From Ophioderma brevispina (Eukaryota > Echinodermata > Ophiuroidea > Amphilepidida > Ophiodermatidae), in contig JAMKCH010051755.1 in assembly GCA_023653785.1 (NCBI GenBank), forward strand, positions 124,001-188,000: a stretch of DNA of 64,000 bases. Direction: 5' to 3'. Position 1 is the stretch's first letter; each line of letters opens with the position of its first letter. The position numbers were made by a program, and so were the translations under genes. Shown here one piece after another: positions 1-13,400 of the stretch. The notes under the pieces were generated by a model, which was not told where the DNA came from, did not search any database, and worked only from the letters and a program-made list of their open reading frames with translations.

Positions 1-659
1 AAAAAAAATTGGATGGAGCTAAAAAATCAAAAGGACACAGCAGGATGAATCATCGTAAGCCAAAGACCTGAGGAAACCAATGATGTCAATTTTAAAAGAA
101 AGTTCCTAGTTCAGTCAGAAAATCGACAAGGCAAGATTTCAAAAGCCAGCAAGCAAGTGAAGGAGGGGACTCGCAGAAGTCAAACCATTGGAGCAGTAAA
201 AAGGATATCAATGTCATAGTTAGCAGAAGAGGAAAGGTCTGAGGGAAGAAATTACTTATGAAATGATTTAGGATCAGAAGTTTGGGAGCCTGAGATTGAG
301 AGTAGCCAACAGGAATTTCTGGAGAGAGCTGTATCCTTGTCAGTAGTTTGGGAATGAATATACAAGCTGGGTAGAAATTGCGTACAGTGCTTTCAAAACA
401 TTCATTACAATAATCTGATAACCAATTTCGGAAATGGATGTGGCAGACCAAATTTTTTGTGTCATCCTATTAGAGATATTGAAATTAAAAGTGAGCTCGT
501 GAGAATCTTCACTTCTTACTTTCGGAATGAGAACTCTGAATATGTGAATTAAATAAGCAGGAAAGGAAATAGCCTGGACTGTGGCTGTGTGGTTTTGCTT
601 TCTTGGTTTGTTTGAGCAGTGTTGCAGTCATTTGGCAACAATGAAATGTGCACACTACA
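1..659. other. No recognised feature
   Basis: AT-rich sequence upstream of the first visible ESF1 exon, probably intronic to ESF1. I see no ESF1 N-terminal motif in it. Confidence 0.4.
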
Positions 660-801
660 CAGGGGCAGATCCAGGATTTGAAAAAAGTCAAATTTGACCG
701 GGGGCTGAAAAGCTGAATAACTGGCCAAAATGGGCTGATTTGAAAGTTTGCAGAATTACTGGGCGGTGTGCCGCCCCTTCCGCCTCCCTAGATCCGGCCT
801 G
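660..801. repeat. Short CAGGGGCAGATCC...GGATC-type repeat, copy 1
   Basis: The ends CAGGGGCAGATCCAGG and CTAGATCCGGCCTG are inverted. The interior (TTTGAAAAAAGTCAAATT, GGCCAAAATGGGCTGATTT) recurs at 36212-36330. This looks like a small non-autonomous DNA element. I could not match a target-site duplication. Confidence 0.6.
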
Positions 802-1109
802 TACAAGGAGGACACATGCCTTTCATCCTTACAACACTGAGCAGTAAGCGAATATGCACACTACAATGAAGGAAAATATGCTAACCGTAAAACACTTGAT
901 GCAGTGAGTTGGTAGCAGTGCACATTACAATGAGGATAACAGGCTGTAATCCTACACACCTGGGCCGTCATTGGCAGCCTAGGTGGATCAAACAAAGAAC
1001 TTGAAGCCGGCATCCAGACAGTCTCAAAACCTACTCAAAGTGCCTTCCGTTGTTTTACAGTTTACTAAAATTTAACACCTACATTTTATGTAAATGTTCA
1101 ACCTTTCAG

Positions 1110-1485
1110 GAAGTGAAGACAGTCAGAGGAAAGTTGCAATGAAAAGAGGAAGAGGGAAGTGACCGAGCTCAAGCGATCTCTCAGACCAGAGAAAGACACA
1201 CGAACTTCTGCCTCCCCGAGACCAATCTCATTCGTGGAGAGGGAAATGTGGAAAAGCAGTTCTCTTGATTCATCATCCAGATAGCGAGCACTGAGGAGCA
1301 GGGAGGCCAAGAAGGGGAAGAGATAGAGCATGGTTGGGGAGAACTGGATAGAGATGCTCAGGGATGAGATGGTGGACATCAACGTCTAGAGTGTGCAATA
1401 TGGACTGGGACAGAGTGAAGGCACAAGATAGTTTGTGTTGTTTAACTCCTTCAAGCCTACTGGTGGGGCTATCAAATGTGTCAAG
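1110..1485 (+). CDS. ESF1: ESF1 exon with frame breaks (RRM-like start)
   Basis: The acceptor is in CTTTCAG and the donor is AAG/GTATTT. The exon carries an acidic/serine region, then [21 protein letters not shown] and [16 protein letters not shown], which are consecutive blocks of ESF1. The three blocks sit in three different reading frames (codon starts at 1323, 1394 and 1438), so single-base gains or losses separate them. The last block is in frame with the next exon (VK then IYPSEYG). Confidence 0.8.
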
Positions 1486-4400
1486 GTATTTAACATGTAT
1501 CAAGTGAGAATAAGTGTAACAAATCAAGGAAATAGTGTTAACGATTTTACAATCATTTGGCCCAGAATCCAGATGATTTGGCCCGCTAACCAATCTCTGC
1601 ACACCTTGGGATCCACTGTCAAAAGAATACACCAACTGTGGCAACACAATTAGCCCAGTTTTGTCTAGATTATCGTGAGATGGAGGAATTTTTGGGAATA
1701 TTTGTCAGAATTTGACAATTGAGCAAAGTGAAATGTAAACAGATTAATTGGGATAAATAATGGTAAGAATGCGGTTAATAACCTTGCATTAGGTTTTTCA
1801 CAGAGAATTCAATCAGATGCATTGGTGGTGTTCCCTTTACTAATATAAATAATAATAATAATAATTTGTATTTTACGCACGACATTTCCACGTAAACGTG
1901 CTCAAGGCGCTGTGCGGCAGCCATGAAAGGCACTCAGCGCATCAGAGAAACCATAATGCCAGAACAGATTTATGCCAAGAAGCTCGTTTTTATAAGCAGG
2001 AGGAAACTGGAGTACCCGGAGAAAACCTGCGGGAACGAGTATGGATACAGACAGACTCTTATCTACTTCATTGTACATGCAAAAGCATATAATATCATTA
2101 CCTGTAAATGGACAAGACAAAAATCTGAAGGGATTTGTAAAAGGTGTAAGATCAAACCATTGTAGAGTTCTGCAAGTACAAGTACTTCAAATTAAATGAC
2201 TGCATTGATTTGACAGGAATCTATTTCACAAAGGTACATAAAACAAATCTTTGTCAAATTTGGACTATTGCAATATATTGCACTCGTTGTCATATCTGTG
2301 TTCTGAGATTCATTATAAGGGATGCATTTAATACACATTTTACAATTAACTTTTTACAATTAACAAATGCCTGTTAAATAGAAAAAAGTATCTACATTTC
2401 TGTTTAGATTTATCCATCAGAATATGGTCTCCAGAGGATGAAAGAGGAAGATGTCAAAGGACCGTTAGAATTGCTTGATCACGAGTCACAGGAGAAGAGC
2501 AATGTGGACCAAGAAGAAGGCGATCAGTACCATAGAGAGAGACTCAGAAAATACCAGATGCAAAGGTACAGGTCTATAAGGCCCTGCATGAACTTGAATG
2601 AACTATGTTAGGCAAGGTTTGTGATGATGCATGTTACAGTTAGTCAAAGTGGGGCATTACATTTTACTTCATTACATTTAAAAGTGTGTGACTCGATATG
2701 GTCCATTTTTTTTCTCCCTCATATGAAGCATTGCCATTTGGATAGTAGAAGCAAAAGCAAAAGTGTACTAAAATAATCCCATGAGTGTGTTAATTAATGT
2801 GATCGGCCACATTTGCAGATGTTTTTGTTCAAAAGAATTGTTTCCCTAATCTCAAATTTCATTCAAGTAATGAGAAAAATATGAACTTTCTTTTGATACC
2901 AAAATATCAATGAGTAAAGTGTGGGGGATGAGGTTCTTGATCAGGTCACTCATCTTAATTTCATTGCATGTAAGCCTTATGTATCTGCGGAGGCATCCAT
3001 GTTTTAAATAAATCAGAATTTAGTTGAAAAATCTTGCAAGTACATGAAGGTCAATGCAATTGCTTTTTCAGGTTGAAGTACTTTTATGCAGTGGTGGAGT
3101 GTGACTCTAAATCAACAGCCAGTACAGTGTATGAGCAATGTGATGGTTTAGAATACCAGAGTAGTTCAACTCAAATTGATTTAAGGTAGGTAAAAATGAA
3201 TTACCACATAAATGGTTTTCAGTAGCATGTGTGTCACCTGAAAAGTGTCCAGGGGAGGTACTTGGCAGTTCCAGAGCGGCTGGAATTAAAAAGGGTGAGG
3301 GAGCTGGGGTGTTGGTGAGGGAAGCTGGAAAGTTGGTGAGGGATATTGGTGAAAGAAACTGGCCATGGGATGTTGGTTGTAGGAAATGGGGTGTTGGGAA
3401 GGGAGAGGGGGTGTTGGGAAGGGAGAGCTTGGGCATTAGGGAAGGAATTGGGTTTGGAAGGGGAGGGATCCTGTTGGTATTCTTAAAGAATTTGTGATGT
3501 GACAGAACAACTTCGTTCTGGCTTTTCGAGCGAGTGTACTGGCCAAGTGTGCTATGTGTGTTTAAAATGTACATGATGCAAGTCACTTATGGGGCTGATC
3601 TTCCCCTGAGAATAGATTTTAAAATTCTAGTGATGAGAGTTTGTTTGGGTGATTTTTATGTTTTTCCAACATCTTTATGTAGCTGTTTGAGCATGATTTC
3701 GAATAGCGACACTTAGATAAACTCTATGCACTCTTTATATGTATTGTATTGTATGCTGAGTAACCTTATCTGGTTGTCATTAAATTCTTGTCATGCACCC
3801 TTTGGCTGTTTATGTTATTTACAAAATAAAGGACAAGCTGCGACCCTCACCCTGGGTAGCAGCTACCACAGCCTACAATGATGTTGTGTTGAGTGTGTTG
3901 TAGAGCCTATAATAATGCCTTATCTCCATCCAAGGCCACTCTGGCCTGTCTGGAATGTGGTGAATGACAATATTGATAAAAGTGGATTAGTGAAAATATA
4001 GGTCTTTTGATTGGGGAATAAGTCGTTTGATAAATTGCATTGCTTGCTGTATTTTGATATAATGTTAATAATACTGATAAAAAATAAAACAATCTATAAG
4101 TGCTGTGTTGGGCGAAGCAAAACTTTTAATCAGAACGTGTCAGAATATTTGGGGTGTGTATATGTGAGTGAAACAATTCAGCTGCATAACAAATTTTAGT
4201 TCAATTTTTACTCAGTTCCCCTTCATTTGGGCTTACCCCTTGACAAATATTTAACCTATTTAGCACTGCCTCATTAAGTTTGATCTCTTTCAACTTGGTA
4301 ATTTTATTGGAACTAGTCAAATTATTAAGATCAACCATTGCTGCAGACCTTCAATATTTTAAATCCATATATCCCTTTTCTACTAAAGGTTCATCCCTGA

Positions 4401-7400
4401 GGATATGACTTTTGATGATCACAAACCAAAAGATGTTGCCACAGAGATGCCCGACACTGCCCTCTACAAGCCTGTAGAATTCCGCACCACTGCGCTCCAC
4501 CAGTCCAAAGTAGAGTTGACCTGGGATGAGACCGATCACGTCAGAGAAAAGAAGACATTAAGTGCTTTTGGAGAGAAGGATTTTGAAGAAGCGGATGTGA
4601 AAGCTTATTTGGCATCATCAAGTGGAGAGGAAGATGGTATGCATATGTAAACATGCCACAAAAAAGTAATACCCGTTTTTATACACTGCATTCTGTGTAC
4701 AGTGGCGTACCGACCGGGGGGGCAAGTTCCCCCCTCTGGCTCGAAAAAGCGGGATGATATGGACCAAAATATGCATTTTCATCCCTCTTTTTCGGGGAAT
4801 TTCGACCAATTTCAGCCTAAGTTTGGGCAAAATTAAAGTAAATCTGGTGATTTTCGAGCGCTACGCGTGCATTTCGTCAAGTTCAGACCTCATTGGAGCA
4901 AAGCACCGGGACGATTTATGAATTTTGACCCCTCTGGCGGGACGACTTGGAAATTTTGCCCCCTCTGGGACGACTGCATCAGTACGCCACTGTCTGTGTA
5001 TTTTGATACCACATCATGTGCATAGCCAGGGGGTGTGGAGGGAGCACGCGCACCCCGGGGCTCTGGAAAAAAGTTTAAAGAATAGAAAGATGCAGAAGGA
5101 GAAATGAAGGAAAAGGCATTGAAATAAGATTGAAATTGCGAAAAAAACCTCATATTTTTAGGGGGCTTTGGCCCCCGGAAGCTCCACCGGTGCTCTTTAC
5201 CTGGACACCCTGCCATTGTGGTTTGGATTGTCCCCAGGATCTGCATCCCGGGGTGCGGGATCCTGGCTACGCACATGCACTTGTAATGCAAAACCAGGAA
5301 TTAAGCAAAGAGAAGGGACAGTGATTCACTGAAATGTGTTCAATCATGGACGCAGCAGTAGTTTCTTAGCCCTTACTATGGTCACAGCCATAGCTTATTT
5401 TCCTAGGTTATTCCTTGTTATGCAGAAAGATATAAAAACTTGATTTGAAGTTGCAGTGTTTGATGTGGTTATGCATGGTGGTTAAATAGTGCTTCCTCTT
5501 GATCTAAAAACAAAGAAGCCTATCAGATTCCAACGAATGTATAAATTAGCGGACATTTTAGATGCTTATTCCACTGTCTAAAATCCAGAATGTTTCCATA
5601 TCTTATGGCTAGTTTATTTGTTAATACTAATGCCCAATTCCCCATCCCATGTGCAGCCATTTCTGACTGTTAATTTTTTTTTTTCTATACCACAATAAGT
5701 TAAAGCCAATAGCCATGATAGCATTTTGGCTGCGCAACCTCAGTCAAGCTCCCACAATGCTCAATGTGATTATTTTTTAAAATGTTGGGCATGGGTACGA
5801 ATTAGATATGACATTATACCCGAGTATATAGAATAGATCCTGACTCCAGTCCGAATGAGGTTGGTAATTCACCAATTCCAGCATGGAAATGCAAAATAAT
5901 GCAATGGAAAATAGTATGTTATGAAAAGTTGATACTTGCAGAAAACCTTCGAGATGCTTTGAAATCTCTTACTCGATCACCAGCTACTAGAATCTATTTT
6001 TGTTCACTAATGATACAAAAGTTTAATATGTAATTGGTGTACTATGATTTAGACTGGTTTTTACTCATCTGTGCTCAACAAAATCATGGGCCAAAAGTAA
6101 GGTCATGACTGGTTTTGGTTAACTGTGAGGATTATGTCCTGTCTGTTGACTGTGTTTGCCTCACTATAGTGGGTCCCTTTGAAGGTGCCGCATGCCCATA
6201 TGGTGTGAGCTGTTGTTAAAATATATTACTACAAGAGGTTGCTATAAACCTTGGCTCTTCAAACCTCTTACAATGCAGTCATAGAAAACAAAATAATTTT
6301 TATGTTAAAAAAAACACTGATAATATGAAATCATGCTGGAGGGGAGTTCTGATGCGGCCCCGATGATGGAAAAAACTCTCCCAAAATCAACTCCCATTAG
6401 CTAGCCTAATTAGAACAAAAAATCCTAGTCGTCTGACGGATAACCAGCGTGAAATTAAGTGGCCCCGACCCAGTTTTGGTCATCAGGACGGCCGCTGGAT
6501 TTCTGCTTAATTTGCACGCTGGTGTGAGGTTTTGATATTCTTATGCACTATGAACTGTAGCCTTGTTCAAGGCGCTTCTACCACCTCATTCATCGGTTCC
6601 CACGTGAATAATGTCATACATGTAACGAAGTGGAGCATATCCTCCTCCAAAAAAATGGCAAGAATTCACTTTATAAACACTAATTTGAGGTATCAAAGTT
6701 CACTGGCCTATGTTCCAGGCTTCACTAGCGATGTTCAATAAGTTTAAATCAGGCAGAGCGCTTGTAAAGTCTGTCAGACTTTTTCTGCATTTGAAAACAT
6801 TTTTAGGAGTTTTGTAAGGGAAGATTAAAACCACACAAAGCAAATGGATCAAGGCCTGTCGCTATGAGTAGCACAACCACTGCCACCTGGACCACAAACA
6901 GGTGTTTGTGGTGTTAGTCTAGACTAGTGGGAACCTGGATCCAGCCAGTGTGGAAAACAGACCACCAGGCAGTGTACCAATTTTTTTTTACTTTGAGAAT
7001 CTTTCTCTCGACAGGTGAAAACACATGTTACAAAATAATTGAGAATTAAATGTTATTTATGCAGTACAGTGTGAAAAAAATAAACAGGTTTGTGGTTCTT
7101 AGCAGACAGGCCTGATCAAGGCTATATGACTGACGCTGAGATAAACACTTTCATAAATTTCAACTTGAGACATAGCCTCCAAGGCCTTTGAAATAGAGGA
7201 GGAATTTGGAGGGACAGAGGATGTAGATGACGAGAAACAGATCTGCAAGTACAGAGCCGGCTACAAGCATTGATGAGAAGGAGGCAGAAGAAAAAGAGGA
7301 GAAAGAGATGGAGTGGAAATCCATGGGAGACCAGGTTGAGTGGCCTATGTATAGGGTCCTTTTCAAGCAAATAGAACTAAAAGCAGTTTCTTAAAAGGTG

Positions 7401-10400
7401 TATTTCGTGTTTCCTAAGCACCTCATTTTTGGTTCGGTTCTGCAAAGACTTATTGCAGGCCGTGTTGTAGATTTGTAAGGGCTACAATGATGAACTTGGA
7501 TGGAAAGAAGCGGGTTTTCAACTTCTCGACCTGCCCTGATAGATTTTGGCCTGAAAAATATCCTATTATCTAATTTGCATAATTAGAAACATTTTCCCGC
7601 AAGGCTTGTGCACAAGTTGTATCCAGAGATGCCCAGTTTACGGGTTTTTTTCCGTTTTTTTGTGTTTGTTAGTACAAGTTTCCAAAAAAAACGGTTTCCG
7701 GTCGTCATGGAACCAAAACTAAATTAAATGAATGTTGAGTATAGCGACGCGCATGTAGTCTATATAAAGCTCCCCTCCGGCAACTCGAATTGACACGTGT
7801 CGTGTTCCCCCATTCTAAAGGAAATCTTATGACGGGTACCGGAAGCGATTCCATCCTAAAGGTCTCGTGTAAGGAGTGATCATGCGATGCAGCGCGATGA
7901 GTGTTATGACATGGTTTTGCCGTATACCTTGCGGTTGAGGAAAAATGGAAAATTTAAAATTTGTTGACCGGACTGATGATTACAAACTGAGGAAATGTGA
8001 AGAAAGAATAAATGGAACTGGTCATGGATGGAAGAGAGAAGATGACAACGACGATTTTTTTTTTATCAGAGTACATAGGAAAGAACCAAGCTGACTGGTG
8101 CACATGCAGAATGGGATGGACCGTCACCATGCTCACTGACATGGTGTAGAAAAGCTCGGGCGATTTGTGGATCGTAGGGGAAGGAAAGCGGGATCAAAGG
8201 ATCAAATGGTACGCAAAATAAAGATGTACATAAAAGAAACAGGAAGGGCATTGAAAAAGATTACCAGCTGTTTTCAAGCCGCTGTTGTGAGGAGTAAGGC
8301 TAGGTAGGCATGTAAATTTGTTTAAAAAAAAAAAAAAAAAAATCATGTCATGCATGTTGATCAGTACTTGACCTGATTATCATGACATCTGATTTGAAAC
8401 TGAAACTGAAATTGTAACAGGATCATATTTTCAATGGAAACAATTTACCATTCTGTTTGAAATATACATGATTTTTTCAAAGAAAATTTGTACTCCAGAT
8501 TGACTTTATAGGTGATTAAAAACTGCTTAAAATCCAGGAGCTCCGCGGGGCGCTGCCCCTGGGCCCACGCCGGGGCGGCCCTGGGACCCGGCCCAGGGGC
8601 CTAAGGCGGCACCCTGGACCCCCGGCCATTTTCAGGGTGTTTTTCAATCAGTGCTGGCATCTCTGTGGTATGGAGTTCCATAATGATGTGTAAACTTGGG
8701 TGGAAGGAAGCGGGTTGAGAAGTTCTGGCAACCTGATTAGATTTTTTGGCATATTTCTGGCAAATTACATGTATGTAACTTGAGCTCATTGATATGCAAA
8801 AAATTAGCTAAATCGCTTATTTCTTAAACAGTACATCGGATATGCAATACCAAAATGCCCCTGTAAGTCCACAAAGTTCCATCAATATAATGAAGCATTG
8901 TGTGGATGCTTCAACAGACAAAAAAAAAACACTTGCAAAAAGTCCGTACTGCACTTATTAGCTGGTATAGTGATGAAGTATGTGGTGATGCCAATGTGGT
9001 TATTCATCCTAGAAATGATTTCTGTAATGCTACCAAGAGAGTCTATATTTCTACAAATTGCCAGAATGCATAGTGAAGAGCAATTTTACCAGCTATAGAG
9101 TCAGAAAATAGTATGAAAACTTAAAGCCAAATTTGCACTTTACTATGATAACAGTTCAAAGTCTGAGACATTGACATTGCAAAAAATCCTGTTTTGAATA
9201 TAGTGACATCCAGTTATCTCCAGTTTAAAAAGTCAACCCTTGATGTCACAAGCAAGTAACATTTTTCTGGACATGCACATTCCCATCACATAGGACAAAA
9301 CCTTTTCAGCATGAATGTTGTAACATCTCTGTCCTTATCTGTCCAAAAATAAAATCGTAATTACGTGCTATGAGTACTACATGATTACATACTTCCATGA
9401 TGCTTGATTGAATTGATTTGTACTGTATATGGTGACTGAGGCATAGTGTAGCTAATTATTTAATGTTATTTTCAGGTTTAAAAAGAAACTGCCGAAGAAA
9501 GTTAGTGAAAAGAAGATCGAACAGAGCTGGATTGACACCATGGGAGAAATTCTTAGAAAAAAAGAAGAAAAGAAGAACAAAAGAGAGAGCAAAGAAATCA
9601 ATACCAAAAGATGTTTAACGAGAGACCATATGGGTCCTTATCAACGCTCATCTACTGGTTGAGTGACTCAGCAGAACCAGTTTAAGAGCTGTTTTCTAGA
9701 ATGCATTAGACAGTTAATTTTTCCCCGTAAAAGTCCATATCATACGGCAGAGCTGTCAGTTTATCATCATTAGAGCACTGATCTGATTAGACAATGGCTT
9801 CAAAATCTTAATACACCAAGGAAGCATCTGTCAGATTTACAGGATATTGCAAAGATCAACATGATTGGGGACATGCTAACTTCCAATATGAACTTCCTAA
9901 GAAAAGAATAAAATCATAATATTTACTATCCTAGAGTACCAAGTGGTTTTAAGACGCAATCAGTATTTGTTGTGCTATCCTTTTTAACTTCTGCTGCTGT
10001 TAATTAAATATTAAGATCAATACAAACTGCCAAAATAGAACCAAAAACATAAGATCAAGTAGACAGTGTACAAGTCATGTCAGACTCGTAATAACAATAA
10101 GTAATTTACATCAGCACACCCTTATACAATGATTAGTTGAACAGAGGGGCCCTTTTTTAGATGTCATTATAGCTTTACTAGTTTTAATTGTTAGTCCCTG
10201 CCATTGGGCAGATTGTCAAAATGTTAGTTTATTCATTGCCTAGATTTTTGAAATTGTTCCTTACCTTCATGGCCTCATATTCAGTTGGTACACTGAGAGT
10301 ACAAAGGAGTCACATAGCAGCAGCATTCAGTGATGATGACCTACCTGCAGATGTTGATCTAGAGGAGGCATCTTCAAAGAATCCCTCCAGAGATAATGAG

Positions 10401-13400
10401 AGTACACAATGTATGAACAGAAACATCAGTGATAAGTCAAACTAAGGATCCTGTTTTTAAACACAATCTGTCATCTGCTTTTGTTATCCCCCTTGTTGAA
10501 AAGCAGTAGGGAGATTTTGTGGGAGGGCGCGCAATTCCGTGTGTGTGTGTGTGTTCGGTGTGTGTGTGTTCCAGTTGGTAGGTTTTACGGTATTCACGTC
10601 TTGTTCAAACGTTTGTCCAATTTAACCAAAAACTTGGGGTTTAGGGTGCAGTATGGGTTCCTTCATATGTGGATGATGTCAAAGGTTACAGACCAAGGAC
10701 AAAGGAATATTGTGTGTTCCAGTTTGGTTAGGTTTGTTCATTTTTCAAATCTTGTTCTAAAAGTTTTAAACCAAACTTGGTGAAGGTGCAATAGGGGTTC
10801 CTTCATATGTGGATGATGTCAAAGATAATGGAACTTGGGTCAAAGGTGGAATACAGGTTCCTTCATATGTTGAGGTCAAAGGTCACATACCAAGGGTACA
10901 TGTCATCTGTCGGTCAGTTCACTTTGGTTAGGCTTTCACTTTTCAGAAATGCTAACAATCTATGGGGGGTTTGATAATCAAAAAAATTGAAGCCCCAGCT
11001 CAAAATATGGGAGAACATCCTAAATTAAAACTAGGGAAAAATCAATTTTACTGAAATCAGAGTATTCTAAGCAACCTGTCATACCGTAGTGAAAGTTTGG
11101 AATAAGGTTTCCAAATTCGGAAGCTTGCAATGTGAATAATGCATCTTTAGGAATGCCTTTATAAATAATATTATGCAAGTATCACCCCAGCGATCCAATA
11201 GATTTCAGAATTGTTGTTAGTTTTACCAAATTTCACACTTTTTTATTCAATTTCAGCCCATTTGGGACATGTTAATTATTTCACACCATATTGGTATGCA
11301 CCTTTAACTTTTGTGGGAATTGTTTTTTTTTTAATTAGGCTAACCACAAATTTGGCATCTATTTTCAGGAATTTAGCAATGAGCTGCATTTATGCAGCTG
11401 AGCCGTATTCAAGATAAAATGACAATAAAATAATTTAGCTTTGCAATGAGATATGGAGACAGAACTACAGCTGTCATTTACACTGCTTTTTACAGTAAAG
11501 CAAAAGTAATTACAATTCATCCAGAGAGTTTAACTGATGTTTTTGTCAATAAACAAGGAGCTTTAATCAGTCATATTGGATCAAAATAGCTGCTTGATAA
11601 TTGTGACACCTGAATGGTTTTAAACAGACCACAGACTCACTCTGCTCACGCCCAAACTATAAATAGCACAAGCTAATTAAACAAAAACAGTCTTCTATTG
11701 CAGGTGTTTAATATTTTTGGTGTGTAAAAATATTTAGGGTATGTAAAGGAGGGGTGTTGATTGACTTTTATTTTTTAAAGGTAGGTTGTTTTAGGTTAGG
11801 GGTCTCCATATTTTGGGTTGGAGGGTAAATTCCTACTTGCACTTTGCGAAATAAACACGCATCTATTTCTGTGTTATTCTATGAGAACAATTTATTGAAT
11901 TTTGATGTCATGCAATGACAAACTTCTAACAACCAACTTGTTATACTGCATCTTGCCAGGGGGATCACGCAGTTATTGCTGTATTTTGTTTTGTGGTGTT
12001 ATTGTAGCAAGAGCATTTGTTTAATATTTATAGCCATTATTTTTTAACAGGGAATTTTTGGGTGATGTGATGTCGGTCACATAATAAATCACAATTGACA
12101 TGCTTTATTCTTTAGAATGCCTGACTTGCCCTTTTCCACTCATGGAAACCAAAAACATACTTAAAGGGCAAGTATAAGCAAGATCCTATGATGCGTATAA
12201 GCAAAAATAAAAATGCTTAGCCTCCACCACTAATTTTGGGATTAGGGTCTGTCACGTCAACTGAACAGTCGGTAGAGCAACAAGCCAAACCATTTTTTTG
12301 ACATTAAAAAGATCATTAAAAGGAACTTCACATGAATTTATTAAACAAATTGTGACACCTTCTCAAGTTTATAATAATGGGAGAGCATTTATTATACCTC
12401 AGGATATTTTAATGAACCAAATATTGCAGGGGCCATAAGCAGGATTTATTTTGGGGGTGCGGGACTTCGAAAAAGTGGACCTTTTCTTAATATCGTCGCC
12501 CTGAACTACATTGAGGTGATTGCTCGAGAATCCAGCAGGATCCATCTGACATCCCCAACCTATGACAAACAGGGACATTGGCGCTACATGGTGAACAGAT
12601 CTCGGCTGCGGCCGTTAGCATCGATAGATAGAGAGATAGATAGAAAGACCTACCCTCTAAATGCTCCCTTTTGGACATTTATCACACAAAGGTGGACTTC
12701 TTGTCAAAATTTCTCTGAAATTTTTCGAACTTTTCAACAAAAAATTCAGCAAAAAGTGGACCTTTTGCCCCTTTTGCTGGAATAGAGAGGGGGGTGCAAC
12801 TGCCACCCCCCCCCACATACGGGCTGAAATCATTGCTATTTCATTGGCCAATTCCTTTACACATGATATTCCCAAGGAAAATAAACATCCGATATTTCTG
12901 CAACCTCGTCCCCAAAGTCAACAGTGAGGAGTAATAAAACCAAATACTAAATGGTTATAGGGAAATAGGCACCCTTATTTTCCCTTGGTACTGGCTCTGG
13001 GCCTACCCCTCGCCCTTCAGGTTCGGGATGAGAGGCCCCGGCAGCCAGTAACTCGGGAACAGTGTTGCCTTATTTCTCTCTATAACCATGAAGATATTTG
13101 TAAAATAACCATAAGTTGAAAGATACCTCACCACATTTTCACATATGAAAGTATCTTATTCCATTCCATTTTTCACTTTTTTACAGAATGCAGCCAAGAA
13201 GACAAAACGAAAAAGGAAGAAAGCAAGAAGCTCTGACTGCAGATAAAATTGAAGAGCAACAGCAGAAGAAGGTAAAACCAAACTGTCCAAATTATGTTTT
13301 GAATTTTAGTGGATTCCCCAGAAATCTATCAATCTTAAATTAGAGGTGGTAACCAATAGAACATTAATCTATTTATCTTGTCTTTGTTGTGTCATCTGCG

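Noticed and set aside
3107..3586. 159-codon minus-strand frame, Pro/Ser/Thr-rich
   Set aside because: It is antisense to an ESF1 exon and to the G-rich intron tract; composition explains its openness.
4890..5291. 133-codon minus-strand frame
   Set aside because: It runs across the ends of two MITEs; no protein motif.
10481..10783. 100-codon frame with [11 protein letters not shown]
   Set aside because: Product of the GT microsatellite and dispersed repeat.
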